From Pezizomycotina sp. ARF18 (Eukaryota > Ascomycota): a stretch of DNA of 64,000 nucleotides. A program made the position numbers and the translations under genes. The notes under the pieces were generated by a model, which was given only the letters and a program-made list of their open reading frames with translations, had not been told where the DNA came from and did not search any database. The stretch is from NCBI GenBank assembly GCA_002224055.1, contig AZLU01000011.1:149501-213500 (forward strand). Direction: 5' to 3'. Below, in pieces: positions 11,428 through 21,359 of the stretch (the stretch's first letter is position 1; each line of letters begins with the position of its first letter).

Positions 11428-11439
11428 GGGCTTATAACC
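11428..11439 (-). other. Primer-binding site, initiator tRNA-Met (half-tRNA type)
   Basis: The 12 bases next to the 5' LTR read GGTTATAAGCCC on the minus strand, close to the complement of the anticodon arm of initiator tRNA-Met (GGGCUCAUAACC). Priming from an internal tRNA fragment is a known trait of many Copia elements, which supports the family call. Confidence 0.6.
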
Positions 11440-11751
11440 TACTAGTATAGATATATAGTATAATATCTAATAATATAGGATAGGATCGAACTTATAGATT
11501 TAACTACAGAACTAACTAGACTAATTAAAGGATATACGATGCTATATATAATAAACTGATAATATTATAATCTTAATATAATATATATAGTCTACCTCGA
11601 CGGCTCGTAGAGCCTTATCGTCGTAATCTCCTTAATATCTACAGCTGAGATCTTGATATCTTTAGCTGAAGTTCCTTGTTCCTTAGCTATACAAGCATTA
11701 TCTCGATGCCTATAGATTTGTCATGCCTCTTTGGCATGCCCAATAGCTACA
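11440..11751 (-). repeat. Right LTR (5' LTR of the element)
   Basis: 312 bp. The mirror image of the left LTR in mutation load: the inner part is AT-shifted while the outer ~110 bases (from about 11640) look near-original. Confidence 0.85.
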
Positions 11752-11756
11752 GCAAA
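11752..11756. repeat. Target-site duplication, right (GCAAA)
   Basis: GCAAA directly after the right LTR, identical to 6852-6856. Confidence 0.85.
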
Positions 11757-12608
11757 CACAAGCCTATGGCCTCATAAGACGGGTTGAAGTACTAAAATAG
11801 CCCTTTATTGCGTTATCTCTTCACCGTATTCGTTTAGCATGATAATACTAATAAGAATGCAATTTCGAAGTAATTCTTTTTAAATTGCTTTGGACATCAA
11901 AATTCAAAAGGCTTCCGGATATTTTGGAGGTTCTAATGCTTCACCGCAGAATAACCTCATCTGAATTTGCAATAATATGGAGAATTGCTTCGTTGAGAAT
12001 GCTTGAAACAGATAGAGCTGAAGCGGGAAGAGTCAAAGAGGAACTATAGCGATGAAGAGACCTTAATTAAGGAAGACCATAATAATAACAATCTTATTTA
12101 TTTTATTTTATTTTATTTTATTCTACTTTTGAGATCTTTTTCCAAATATTTCACCTCAGGAACAAATCTCCAATCAGCACAACATAAAATTAAGAGAGCT
12201 CGGAAGATTGAAAGTCCACCAAAAACAACCTGAGTGCGCAATATCTTCCCATAATAATTCCACATTTCACTCGCGTTGTAGAGCGATAGTAGGATTACGG
12301 AGCCGATGAGATAGCTCCCGTCTATATCCATCTAAATAATGGCCACTATAAGGCTTTACCTCTTTTACCGCGTGATGAGAAACTGTGTCAACGTAATCTT
12401 CTTTATCCCAAGCGAATAAAGTGAATGGCGGTACATGAACCTGTGAATCATACAACTTATAATGGAATAGTGGAGACAGAATATTGAATTTCAATAGCTC
12501 CAGGGGTATCATTATGATGCTGCCTTGTCTAAAGTAGTATTAGCAGTAAATACCCCGATATCCGCAAATAAAATCTACAAGTTCGAGTTCAATCTCCAAG
12601 ATTCGCTT
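11757..12608. other. Right flank of the Copia element, no secure gene
   Basis: Base composition returns to normal at once. A TTTTA microsatellite lies at about 12093-12122. A minus-strand frame at 12267-12512 (81 codons, with a VPPFTLFAWDKEDYVD segment) reads like protein but matches no family I know and has no clear continuation. I found no sixth unit of the left-hand array at the position where its period would place one. Confidence 0.35.
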
Positions 12609-13546
12609 TCAGCCGTTTTTGTTCGCCCTATTGTATGACCTTTCCTGGTTTACAAGCCCTAGATCTTCTGTTACAATATATATGGCGGATGCTAGATGCT
12701 CTAGGCAAAGTCTAAAGCTCGCAGCGATTGTTTGTACGTCTTGTGAGTAAGAGATAATACTCGTTGGCATAAGGCCGAGACTTGCGGACTCTTCTGTAGT
12801 TTTTCTCTCGGAAGCTGCACGTCCACCAGGTTGATACGGATAAGTGAAACCATTAATATAATTGTTGGAGAATCCCGCACATAGAGAACGAACGTGATGA
12901 AGGGCAAGCCGAGGAGGGTTTGGTGTAAGAAACGACCAATATTGTCTGTAAAAAAAAAAAAAAAGAGGTTAGAAAATGCACAGCGAATATCATGTAGTAT
13001 CAAGACACCTGGCCAGAGAAGCTCAAGGCATATCGTACTGGATAAAACCTCCCTCCCGGGTATTTTTGTTTTAGCTCTTGGCCATGGCCAGTAAGGACGC
13101 TACATAAACGGGATCAAGTTCCTCCAATTTGGAGGAATTTTTTCCAGTCTTCGCGTGCGCTTTATCGACGGCCCACGTAGGAACCGTCCGAACGCCGAGG
13201 TCGTTTCGACATCTCTTCCGTAGATATTTCTGCTTCTCCTGTAATACTGTTGCCTCCAGGAACGTTGCGATCATGGGCGGTAAACATTTGATGTCGTCAT
13301 TGTCGTCGTATCCTCTCGCCAGCGCCACGACCCATAGAATCTTAATCTTTGCTTTCGGCGATTCAAAATGAAGTGCAAGCCTTGAAAGGTGAAAATCAGC
13401 AACTGTCTTCCTACTACTAATAAAAATGAATATTTCAGAATGCGGGACAGTGTCTCCACTTTCTTCGATGTCCGTTGCTCAAGAGCCAGTCTTTTCCCGA
13501 TGTCGGCCAATCTTTGAATACATCTTATTGGTTCCCGTCGGATCAA
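12609..13546 (-). CDS. Unidentified protein, probably spliced
   Basis: From 13546 the frame reads MIRREPIRCIQRLADIGKRL and a hydrophobic stretch. Overlapping it in another frame is a strongly protein-like block, KIKILWVVALARGYDDNDD through TVPTWAVDKAHAKTGKN to DPVYVASLLAMAKS, ending at 13071. A good intron follows at 12946-13008: donor GTGTCTTG, branch-like TTCTAAC, a run of T and an ACAG acceptor. After it two frames stay open, one to 12701 and one to 12609 (with LALHHVRSLCAGFSNNY), so the downstream phase is uncertain. The change of frame near 13.35 kb could be a second intron or a break. The basic/acidic mixture with a possible membrane segment gives no function. Exon structure is a guess. 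Confidence 0.35.
12946..13008 (-). other. Probable intron (63 nt)
   Basis: GT...AG with a TTCTAAC branch-like site just before a 14-T polypyrimidine tract and ACAG; the best-formed intron signal in the window. Confidence 0.45.
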
Positions 13547-15931
13547 GGTAAACGCGTATCAGGGCCAAAAACTCCCTCTCAAGCTACCTATTCGGCTGAC
13601 TGCTGTAAAACTTGAGAATCGAAGCGATATCTTTCTCAATTGTCCCTGTTGCCAAGTCGCTGAGGCGAGAGCTCAAGACAGGTATTGGCTGAAACTGTGT
13701 CTCCGAGATACCAAGGGCTTGTAGGTGGCCAGTCGACCAGATGTAAGGATGCGTCAATCTCGCCTCCCGCGTCGTTCTACCTAAGAAGCCCGTTATGGAG
13801 GAAGCAATATCGACCGGAATTGTTGAGCCATAAGCGTATCATCGTTCATGTCGATACTGAAGTTAACTTAAGCTTGCGAACGCGACACAGTGATAAAAAG
13901 AAATCTATAATTTTCTCCAAAGTCTGAGGCAAGCAGAACTTTATTAAAAATAGAAGCATCAAAAGTCTATCTGAGACATTCCTAGAAAATATAAAGCCAA
14001 ATTGATTCTACGGCCATCATCCCACGGGTTAGCTCTAAATCACACTTTTAGCAAGTTATATCGCCAAGAAATAGTCGTAAGATATATAAAAGAAGTTTCC
14101 TGAACTAGGTTTTCCTCCTCCTTCCCTTCCGCCCCTGTTTGGGGAATATCAGATCGCGACCACCCAATATTCCAATCGTGGAACGACAAGGCAAATTCTC
14201 AGCCGATCAGGGAATGGTATTGAATTTGAGCAATGGGCCCTTTGATATTCGCGTCGTAGGACTGTCGCTATCTTGCGTCGCGAAGGATTGTCAGTCGCCG
14301 TTCGAGCACTGCTTAGAACTCACAATCAATGAAGACAGGCCGAGGACAAAATTAGACCTCACGAAGAAACTTTTCAAAGCAGAGTTCCCATGTTTCCCAT
14401 GGCCGGTGCTTTGTTTGCAGCGCTCGACTTTAAAGTAGCCTTTGCCGATGCGGAGAAACAAGCAAAGTTTGTTGTGTTGACGATGGTCAACTGAGTAGGG
14501 CTCTGGAACCTTTCCACGAGTCATTAACTTGAGCACGCCCGCTCGGGCAGAGCTCCTTGAACGTCTCCAATTTCGCTCTAATCCTTTATTGTTCCGGATT
14601 CTCGTGCCTAAAGCTGTTTAGGGTTCCGGTTTTCCATTGCAACGACATGTGTCTTGACGATTGATCCTTCAGAATCCTCAGACGGTAATCAGCCTGCGTC
14701 ATCACGCCACCCCAATCGATCAACAGGCTTGGGATGGCTCTTCCGAAATTTAGACGCCAAGGAAACTTAGAGGTATTGGGTGTTTGCCCCAGAGTTAGGG
14801 CTTAGGTTTTAGGGTCTCAAGCTCAAGCCCTAAAACGAAATTAATTTTTTTTTATTGATTTGAGTCACCCCGGTTCCCACAACTATAAATTGAACCATTT
14901 CCCCCCTTCTTTTTCAATTCTTTTTTTCTTCTCTTTCTTCTCCAGCTCTCTTTGCCTTTTGGCTTAGATCAAGTGTAGTATCTGTTCTTTTCAGTTTAAC
15001 AGCTGGAAGGTCGCCGAAATGGTGACATTTTTACTGTTATACTTGTTTTTAGACCTAGGCTGGTTTGCTCTGAGCTTGTTTCAACACTACTGCCACAGTG
15101 GCTTCTGTATTACACTGCTTCAGAACGCTGCGAATCTTCGTCTTCTATTTGTTTCTTGGTGATATTCAAGAGCAAGAAAGAAGACTCCTATTCTTTTGAA
15201 TCGATGACGTGCCATCTATTCTTTCTTTATTCCTTAATTTTTGTTGTTTTGCCTATCCTTTTCATGGTTACCATAAATACCAGTAATTCTTTTGGCCGAT
15301 GTGGACTTGTCGACGTGATCCGTTAACCGTGCTCTGGTATAATGAGATTGCCCACGATGAAGATACAAAGATGTTGAAGAGCATCAGGGAGACTTGTTTA
15401 TTGTTTGGTCGGCAGCTCCAGCCTTCTAAGAGCTCCGTGTTGGAATTATACCGCGTTTACTGTCATTATCATGCTTCAGAAAATGGTTTGCTTCAACGGT
15501 GCAACACCGCTTCATCGTTTGATACTCCCAAGTAGGGCGACGGTTTTGAGGCTCTTGAGGCTCAGCGAGACATTGAAGGTCAATCACATGACAAGGCTGC
15601 GATCCTACGCCTGTTGCTGACATGCGAGGCTTTGCATTTAGCCAACGGGAATTTGCTTATCGGTGGTGGTTCAAGATTCCTGACTATCTCTCATCCCTTT
15701 GCCCCCCTCCCTCTTTTTTTCTTCGAACCTTCTTTCGTAGCTTCGTGAGTCACGCGAGTCCTTTTTCATCCTTCATGCTTCATCAACACTAGGACTTCAT
15801 TCATCTCCAACCATCAATAAGGACATAGAAACACTCGCACGAGACACCTCATGAAATCGCGAGTTAGACTGAGATAAGACTGCCAACCGACCGGAAGCGA
15901 TATCCGTGATTTTACCTGCCAAGCCTTGCAA
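13547..15931. other. Intergenic, no recognised gene; possible promoter
   Basis: Short frames at 14139-14438 (+) and 15299-15535 (+) resemble no family. A promoter-like segment at 14873-14912 (CAACTATAAATTGAACC followed by a long C/T-rich stretch) resembles one at 54438-54480. An inverted repeat TTTTAGGG/CCCTAAAA lies at 14807-14835. Confidence 0.4.
14873..14912 (+). promoter_or_regulatory. TATA plus pyrimidine-rich promoter-like module
   Basis: CAACTATAAATTGAACCAT followed by CCCCCC and about 70 bases of C/T-rich DNA, a layout typical of fungal core promoters. A close relative sits at 54438-54480. The downstream transcript is not identified. Confidence 0.3.
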
Positions 15932-17587
15932 ATGAGATCCAGACCGTTACCACGACTGCCATGCCTCCCCGACGAAATCCTCCTCCAAATCTTTCAAACC
16001 GCTGAGGTCAGCCTGCCGTCGCTCTCCTCACCGGTTAGTTTACTAACGTTGCTATGAATCTCTAGCTCACGAAGCCCGACCTCAAAAATGCTCGCCTCTC
16101 CTGCGCGGCCTAACCGAAGTCCCTGCGACGTCCTCTTCCGATCCGTATCCCTCCCAGTAACGCTCCACCACAACACCGGATGCTCCTCGCATTCTCCAAC
16201 ACCTAACGCTCGCGAAAAATCGACCGCAAAAATGACAAAGACAACAATAACTTCCCACATACGCTCCTCCCACTACCCGATCCGTCCGTATATTCTCCAA
16301 GGACTGATGATAGTACTAAAGAACGCGAATGTGAAAAACACGCGTGTAAACTGGACCTCCGCACATGCCGAAAATTCTTCTCCGCTGCGTTCCTCTCCCG
16401 CGTACCGAACCTCAAGAGGGTGGAAGTCGACCTAGACCCCCGCTTTATAACGCAGCAGCAGATAATCCTCGTCAACGGCGCTCTAAAGTGTATAGCCGCG
16501 AGCCGCCGATGCGTTGTACGGTACGCTACCGTAACGTCCGGCTCGGCGGTGCCAACAGTGAAGTCTTCATAAAAGGTGTGAACGACATCCCCGTAGTACG
16601 CTTGACGTCGCTGGATCTCTCGTTTCGAGATGAGACGATATCGTTTCACGCCGATTTGAGAGGGTTACATAAAGCCCTCGGAGCGCTGTTAAACCGCGCG
16701 AAAACTTTAGAGAGGTTACGGCTTGAAGCGAGGGGGAAATTACGCAACGGGCAAATCAGCCTGGAATCCGTACTAGAAAACGCCGGCGACGTCGTTTTCA
16801 ACGTTACCAGTCTTTGATTTAGACGGCGTGGGTGTTCTGGCGTATCACGCCATAACGTCGCGAAGTTACGAAAGGCGACGGAGTTATCGCTACGCGGCCA
16901 ATCGGCAGAAGGGTTTCTGGCGTTGTTTAGCGGACTGTAAGCACGCGCTCACGTGGCTAGGTACGGACCGTATGAGGGAGGAATCTTCTCGTATATATCT
17001 AGCGCGCCGAGGGTAGCTTAGGACGGGTAGAGGTATATAAAAACCGCTCGTGGTCAGCATCAAACGAGGCCATGATGGCGAGGTTCTGGTCTGAGGCATT
17101 TCCCAAAATGCGGGAGGGGATAAAATACGTCAGGGTATTTGGGTGCCGGACAAGGTCTACTCGGCGGTTAGTAAGGATGTAAGACCAGATAGGACGCCGG
17201 CGTATAAACTCGGTAGGCAGACGACGCTTTTACACGGTTCCACGCTTGCCGTTCCCGCGTCGACTACGCTGAAGACGCTTAGCTTCTGCGTTAAGGCTGG
17301 CAGACGGTTCCACCATGCGGTTAAGGATCTGATAATGAGTTCGGAGAAGCTGAGGTTTCTAGAGTTCTGCTTTCATGTGGATGGGGCGAAGCAGGTGGAT
17401 ATCACGCTGACGGAGTTAGGCGGATGCTCGCGACGTGCAGACCGTGGAGGAAGGACATCGTCATCGAGACGTGGTTTCGGATCCGGAGCGGCATAAATGC
17501 GTCGGAGAGAATAATCTTGGGGTGAGGTGTTTTACGTTTACCTTTGGCAGCGCGGGGTGGAAGGATACGACATTGTTGGAGTTTTAA
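15932..17587 (+). pseudogene. F-box / leucine-rich-repeat-like protein, broken
   Basis: The ATG at 15932 opens MRSRPLPRLPCLPDEILLQI, a classic F-box start (LPxEILxxIF) that would bind Skp1 in an SCF ubiquitin ligase. Downstream homology is in changing frames: LTKPDLKNARLSC, VLFRSVSLPVTLHHN, FFSAAFLSRVPNLKRVEVDL, LTSLDLSFRDETISFHADL with ALGALLNRAKTLERLRLEA, LRKATELSLRGQSAEGFLAL, and TTLKTLSFCVKAGRRFHHAV to KLRFLEFCF. It ends CFTFTFGSAGWKDTTLLEF at 17587. The LRR-like substrate-binding part is thus present along the whole length, but at least five frame changes separate the blocks. GTTAGT...CTAG at 16031-16062, with a TACTAAC inside, may be a very short intron. Within each block the frame is clean. 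It is either a recent pseudogene or corrupted by indels. Confidence 0.55.
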
Positions 17588-17972
17588 AGAATAACATCCT
17601 TATTCTTTCGACCTTTTCTTTATGTCATGGCGTTTTATATCGGCGTCTCATTTATGTATTATTTCATATCCTCATTATTTTCGTCTATTGCATCATAGCG
17701 TAAAGAGTACCATCCTTTGGCAACAGCATACATATTTAAGTAGCAACCAATGAATTTCCACATGATTATGAATGAAACATTTAGTAAGTTACTATAGTTG
17801 GAAATAGGTAATGTTCTGTAAAAGTCGTATTATCGTACTAGACATAAATTGTATAGATAAACTTTACAAACATTACGAGTACATCGAAAGCAAAACAAAA
17901 AGACAGAAACATCGAAATTAAGGATATATGTACGAAACACATCCTAGCAAATAAGCATTCCTTAGTGTTCCC
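17588..17972. other. AT-rich intergenic stretch
   Basis: The space between the 3' ends of the F-box relic and the first carbonic anhydrase relic. It is AT-rich with no open frame of note. Confidence 0.5.
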
Positions 17973-19013
17973 TTAGCGCGAGCACGCCAGCGCGAGTAAA
18001 TTCGTCCTATTCCCGCCGTTGGGGACGTAATCCGCCTGAGGATACCGCGAGTTGAACTTCATGACCCTTTTCATCTCGTTATGTTGGAGTACAGTGATAG
18101 GAAATGGATTCCTCGCCACGAACCAATTGATCCCTTGCGTGCAGGGGGCGTAGTGAGGGAGCCTGGGTACGAATAGATCACGTTTTTGTCGTTCATTATG
18201 GCACCGTAAAACTCGCTGTGGAGCCTGCGTTAGTATTGCGGGCGGAAGGTGTAGACAACGATATAAAGGGAAGAATCAAGGCAGTACTTACACCATTGAG
18301 AGTGGAATATCGATCTTGCTCGGTGCTCCCTGAAGGTATGGGAGGGCCTTCAAGACGATGTCCGAAAGAAAATTGTGGTTTGAGTGGTACTCAAATTCGA
18401 ACATGATCCCGATTACGAGTGCTCCAGCTGTTTTCAGCGTCAGTCGTGAGGGAAAAATCAGCAAACCGTGGTGAAACAGTCTCCAGTCGACCTTTTTCAA
18501 AACGAGAGAGTTCGATGATAAAAGTAGGGCTAATTCTTACTCGCTGAACTTCCGGGCATCGGGTAGTGCACCAAGTGAACCTCCATCGGGTAGTGCTCCC
18601 CATTGAGCAAGTGCTCGCTGGGAGTGTGGAAATGAAACTGATCGAGGTAGTAGGTATTGCTGCCACCGATGTTAGTTAATAGTACCTGCTTCGGCACGTT
18701 AACCTGGATTGTATGCCCATTTTCTCTGCCGTAACGCTGTAAGTCGGAGTCCAATATTGAACTGGAAACATGTACGGCCGCAACGATGTGCTTGCCGTGG
18801 GTGGAATATTTATTGGCGACTGGTACTCCCCGGTAGCGCAGAGGGAATTCCCGTCCTGCTTAGCCCATAGAAGGGGGCCGTAGTTGCCGTAGTACGTCCA
18901 GTGCGCGGCCTCTGCTTTGCGGAGTCGGATTTACCGACGTACTTTTGCGGCATCTCATGGTAGGCAAAGACGGAGGAAATCCATAGTGTTGCAGTGAGCA
19001 ATAATTTCGCCAT
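17973..19013 (-). pseudogene. Secreted alpha-carbonic anhydrase, broken (copy 1)
   Basis: Alpha-carbonic anhydrases hydrate CO2 with a zinc held by three His residues. The start at 19013 gives a signal peptide (MAKLLLTATLWISSVFA). The family signature follows in shifting frames: HWTYYGNYGPLLWAKQDGNS with C and EYQSPINI; GHTIQV; LDQFHFHTPSEHLLNGEHY with MEVHLVH (all three zinc-ligand His visible); GALVIGIMFEF; then PGSLTTPPC and INWFVARNPFPI; and FNSRYPQ near the end, with a stop at 17973-17975. At least three frame changes interrupt it (near 18.91, 18.75 and 18.12 kb). A GTAAG site at about 18540 may be an intron donor. Catalytic residues are otherwise kept. Confidence 0.75.
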
Positions 19014-20459
19014 TATAGATGATTTTTAAAAGGTCCAAAATTTTTCAAATAAAAGGCGATTATTGGGTATCTTTGCAATATTAGTAGTAAGAGAATAGCT
19101 TTGGAGTATTTCGATTATGAAATGCGGATTAGAAACGATATCCGGATTGAAGGGAGCAAGAGCGGCCGAATTCACCGTGTTTTATAAGCAATAGGACGAT
19201 TGGATCGCGCTCGAAGGAAAGTGGAATATACAATAATAGCAAAAGGACGATACAGGAAACGCTTCAAATGCATATGCGGCCCGAAAGGAAATATCATCCA
19301 TATCCTGCGCCAACCAGTTCGCCTATTACGGGAACCCTTATCTCAGTTAATCAACAGAGTCCGTAATTCCGCATCCACTCGGTGCGTTCGGTGGCGTTTC
19401 CAAATGATCGTACGATTGTTGAAACAAGCACTATCCGATTCCCGCATTGTGGAGTTTACGTCCATAGCGCTGTTAATTTCGTTACACAACGATCGCGGAG
19501 ATTCCGACAGTCCGTCAAATAGAGCGGGCAGCTGAAGTAAAATGTTTCCAGAACGGGGTCGTGAAAATATTTGTGGCTGGCTGAAAGGTAGAAATCTCAG
19601 TGCGGAGATCGTACGACTTTTTCTTTGATAATATTAGCAAACAGGCTTCTCAACATGATCAATCGTGAACACCAGTATCGTTTTACGAAGAAGCAGCGAG
19701 CGATGGTACCGAGCGGTGAATCGTTCATGGAACCAAGGTCTCGAGAGATCCAAAGAGCAACGCAGCCCGACGCTCTGCTTACGCCCTTCTCGATGTCCCT
19801 CGCTTGGAAAAAGCCGCCGATTCGGGAAATTTTTGCGGGAACGTGGGCTGGCCATCTTTATCAACATTGCACACGAATCTGTATTGGGTGTTGAAATAGT
19901 ATTATCGACATCGGCAAACTGGTGCTTTGATTTCGTCCAAGAAATATGTTCTCCGACTGCTATCCACAGCCCCAAGCCGGGAATCGCTGGCGTATTCATC
20001 CATGTATTTTTAGGAATTCGGTGGCATGGGTGCCCCGCGCCGATTGGTGAGAATACTAGGTCGGAAGTCCCCGCCCCCGGAAAGAAATAAACTTGGCGAC
20101 CAGATAATGGAGTACACCACCAACAGAGCCTGGACGTCACATTTAAGCAAGCAACATCTTCCGAGCAGTGTGTCGGAGATGTCTGAATATCGGAAGCAAA
20201 CGGGAAAGGTAAAATTTTTTCTGTGTTAAGAAGAATTTAGAGTCTCGTCATCTGTACATATACATAAAGATTAATGCCTAAGAAACTGGACTTGCACAGC
20301 TGCATTGTACCAGGTGCGCTTTTCTGCTCCAGTAGGTCACTATATTGTTGAGATACTGGTCACTAAAGTTTGCAATTTACTCATATACATTCCTATTTTA
20401 TTACGTGTACTAAATCGCCCTTATTCTAAACACGAGGCACCCGAGGAGCGTATATGGTC
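19014..20459. other. Between the two carbonic anhydrase relics, nothing recognised
   Basis: Several open frames overlap at 19.63-20.14 kb. On the minus strand a block with YRFVCNVDKDGQPTFPQKFP reads like a protein but switches frame around it, and I cannot place it. GC is higher here than in the flanks, so a degraded gene is possible. Confidence 0.3.
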
Positions 20460-21359
20460 CTACTGCGAGGTTGCCGCCGCAAGCATCAGCAAGTTCTCCC
20501 TTGGAAGCCCCGGAGCGACGAAATCATTCTGCGTATACTGCGAATTAAATTTCAGTACACTCTTTCATCGCCCTAAATTGGCCGACGGACATGCGCAATG
20601 GTCTTCTAATAATATACCACGGCACACTCTCCGTGCACGGCGGCGTGGTAAGAGAGCCGGTGTAGGTAAAGACGGACGGGAGTTGAACGCGTAGGAGATC
20701 TCGCGCATGGGACGTAGCTAAGTTGTTTTTATCGTTCGTACCTCTCACACTAGTAATACAATTTGTGATAGCGTCCAGAAATCTCGTTGGTGGAGCGGTA
20801 TCAAGTTCGAAAAACGCGGCCAGGACGACAGTAGCGGCTGGCGAGGCGCTTAAGGTCAGTGAACTATTGTATAATTCCTTTAGGAAAACTCATGTTGCGA
20901 CTTACTCCCACCGCGTAGCTTGTAAACAAAATGAATCTCCACAGGGTAATATTCCAAATCAACCCGGTGCTCGCTCGGGTATGGAAGTGGAATTGCTGGA
21001 GATTGTACCACTTGCCGTCGAATTTATTGCTGACTTTGCCGTCCACGGGAGGTATTACTTGCACCGTGTGCCCGTTGTTTAAGTTAGGGTTGCATTGTAT
21101 ATCCTCGCGGGGAAAGTGACGCTGATTTTTGCAGTCGGCATCTTGTCGGAAGGTATATTTGACGGAGATTGGCTATCGCCCTTTGCACAAGCCGAGTTAG
21201 TAGCATCCAGTGCGGCCCACAAAAGAGGGCCGTGGATCCGGTATAAGACCACGTTGCGTTTTCCGATGCGGCACGCTTGTACCGCCTGGAGATGTCAGGA
21301 CAGGCGATGCATGCTGAGATATATGTAACGAAGAGGAATGTCTGAGATAAGGACTTCAT
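20460..21359 (-). pseudogene. Secreted alpha-carbonic anhydrase, broken (copy 2)
   Basis: Same orientation as copy 1, about 2.35 kb away. The start at 21359 encodes a signal peptide (MKSLSQTFLFVTYISACIA). Then come WSYTGSTGPLLW-like sequence split over two frames, DSQSPSNIPSDKMP, NNGHTVQVIPPVDGK, YNLQQFHFHT, EIHFVH, VVLAAFFELD, YTGSLTTPPCTESVPWYII, RMSVGQF and KFNSQYTQNDFVAPG, with a stop at 20460. The three zinc His and the SLTTPPC active-site loop are present. A GTAAGT at about 20912 followed by a TTAAG acceptor looks like an intron in the same place as the possible one in copy 1. At least three frame changes occur. The copies differ widely in sequence, so the duplication is old. Confidence 0.75.

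Larger units (their letters stand above)
6857..11751 (-). mobile_element. Ty1/Copia LTR retrotransposon, fossil, heavily mutated
   Basis: A 4895-bp element with two 312-bp LTRs, terminal TG...CA and a perfect 5-bp target duplication. The coding strand is minus. Remnants that fix the family are a gag zinc-knuckle-like segment near 10.54-10.60 kb, the reverse transcriptase active-site block near 8.15-8.19 kb with the Copia-type 'KDLGPVSYFLGI' region near 8.04-8.09 kb, and the RNase H end near 7.34-7.37 kb. RT and RNase H lie next to the 3' LTR, which is Copia order (gag-PR-IN-RT-RH). The interior is extremely AT-rich and full of stops (dozens of breaks), in the pattern of RIP, so the element is dead. 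Its age cannot be read from LTR divergence because the mutation was directed. It landed just upstream of array copy 5. Confidence 0.9.

Noticed and set aside
6857-11751. Short open frames inside the Copia element
   Set aside because: None long enough to matter; the region is saturated with mutations and is reported only as a fossil.
19634-20140. 168-codon minus-strand frame between the carbonic anhydrase relics
   Set aside because: Protein-like segments switch frame inside it and no family could be assigned, so it is only mentioned as unexplained.
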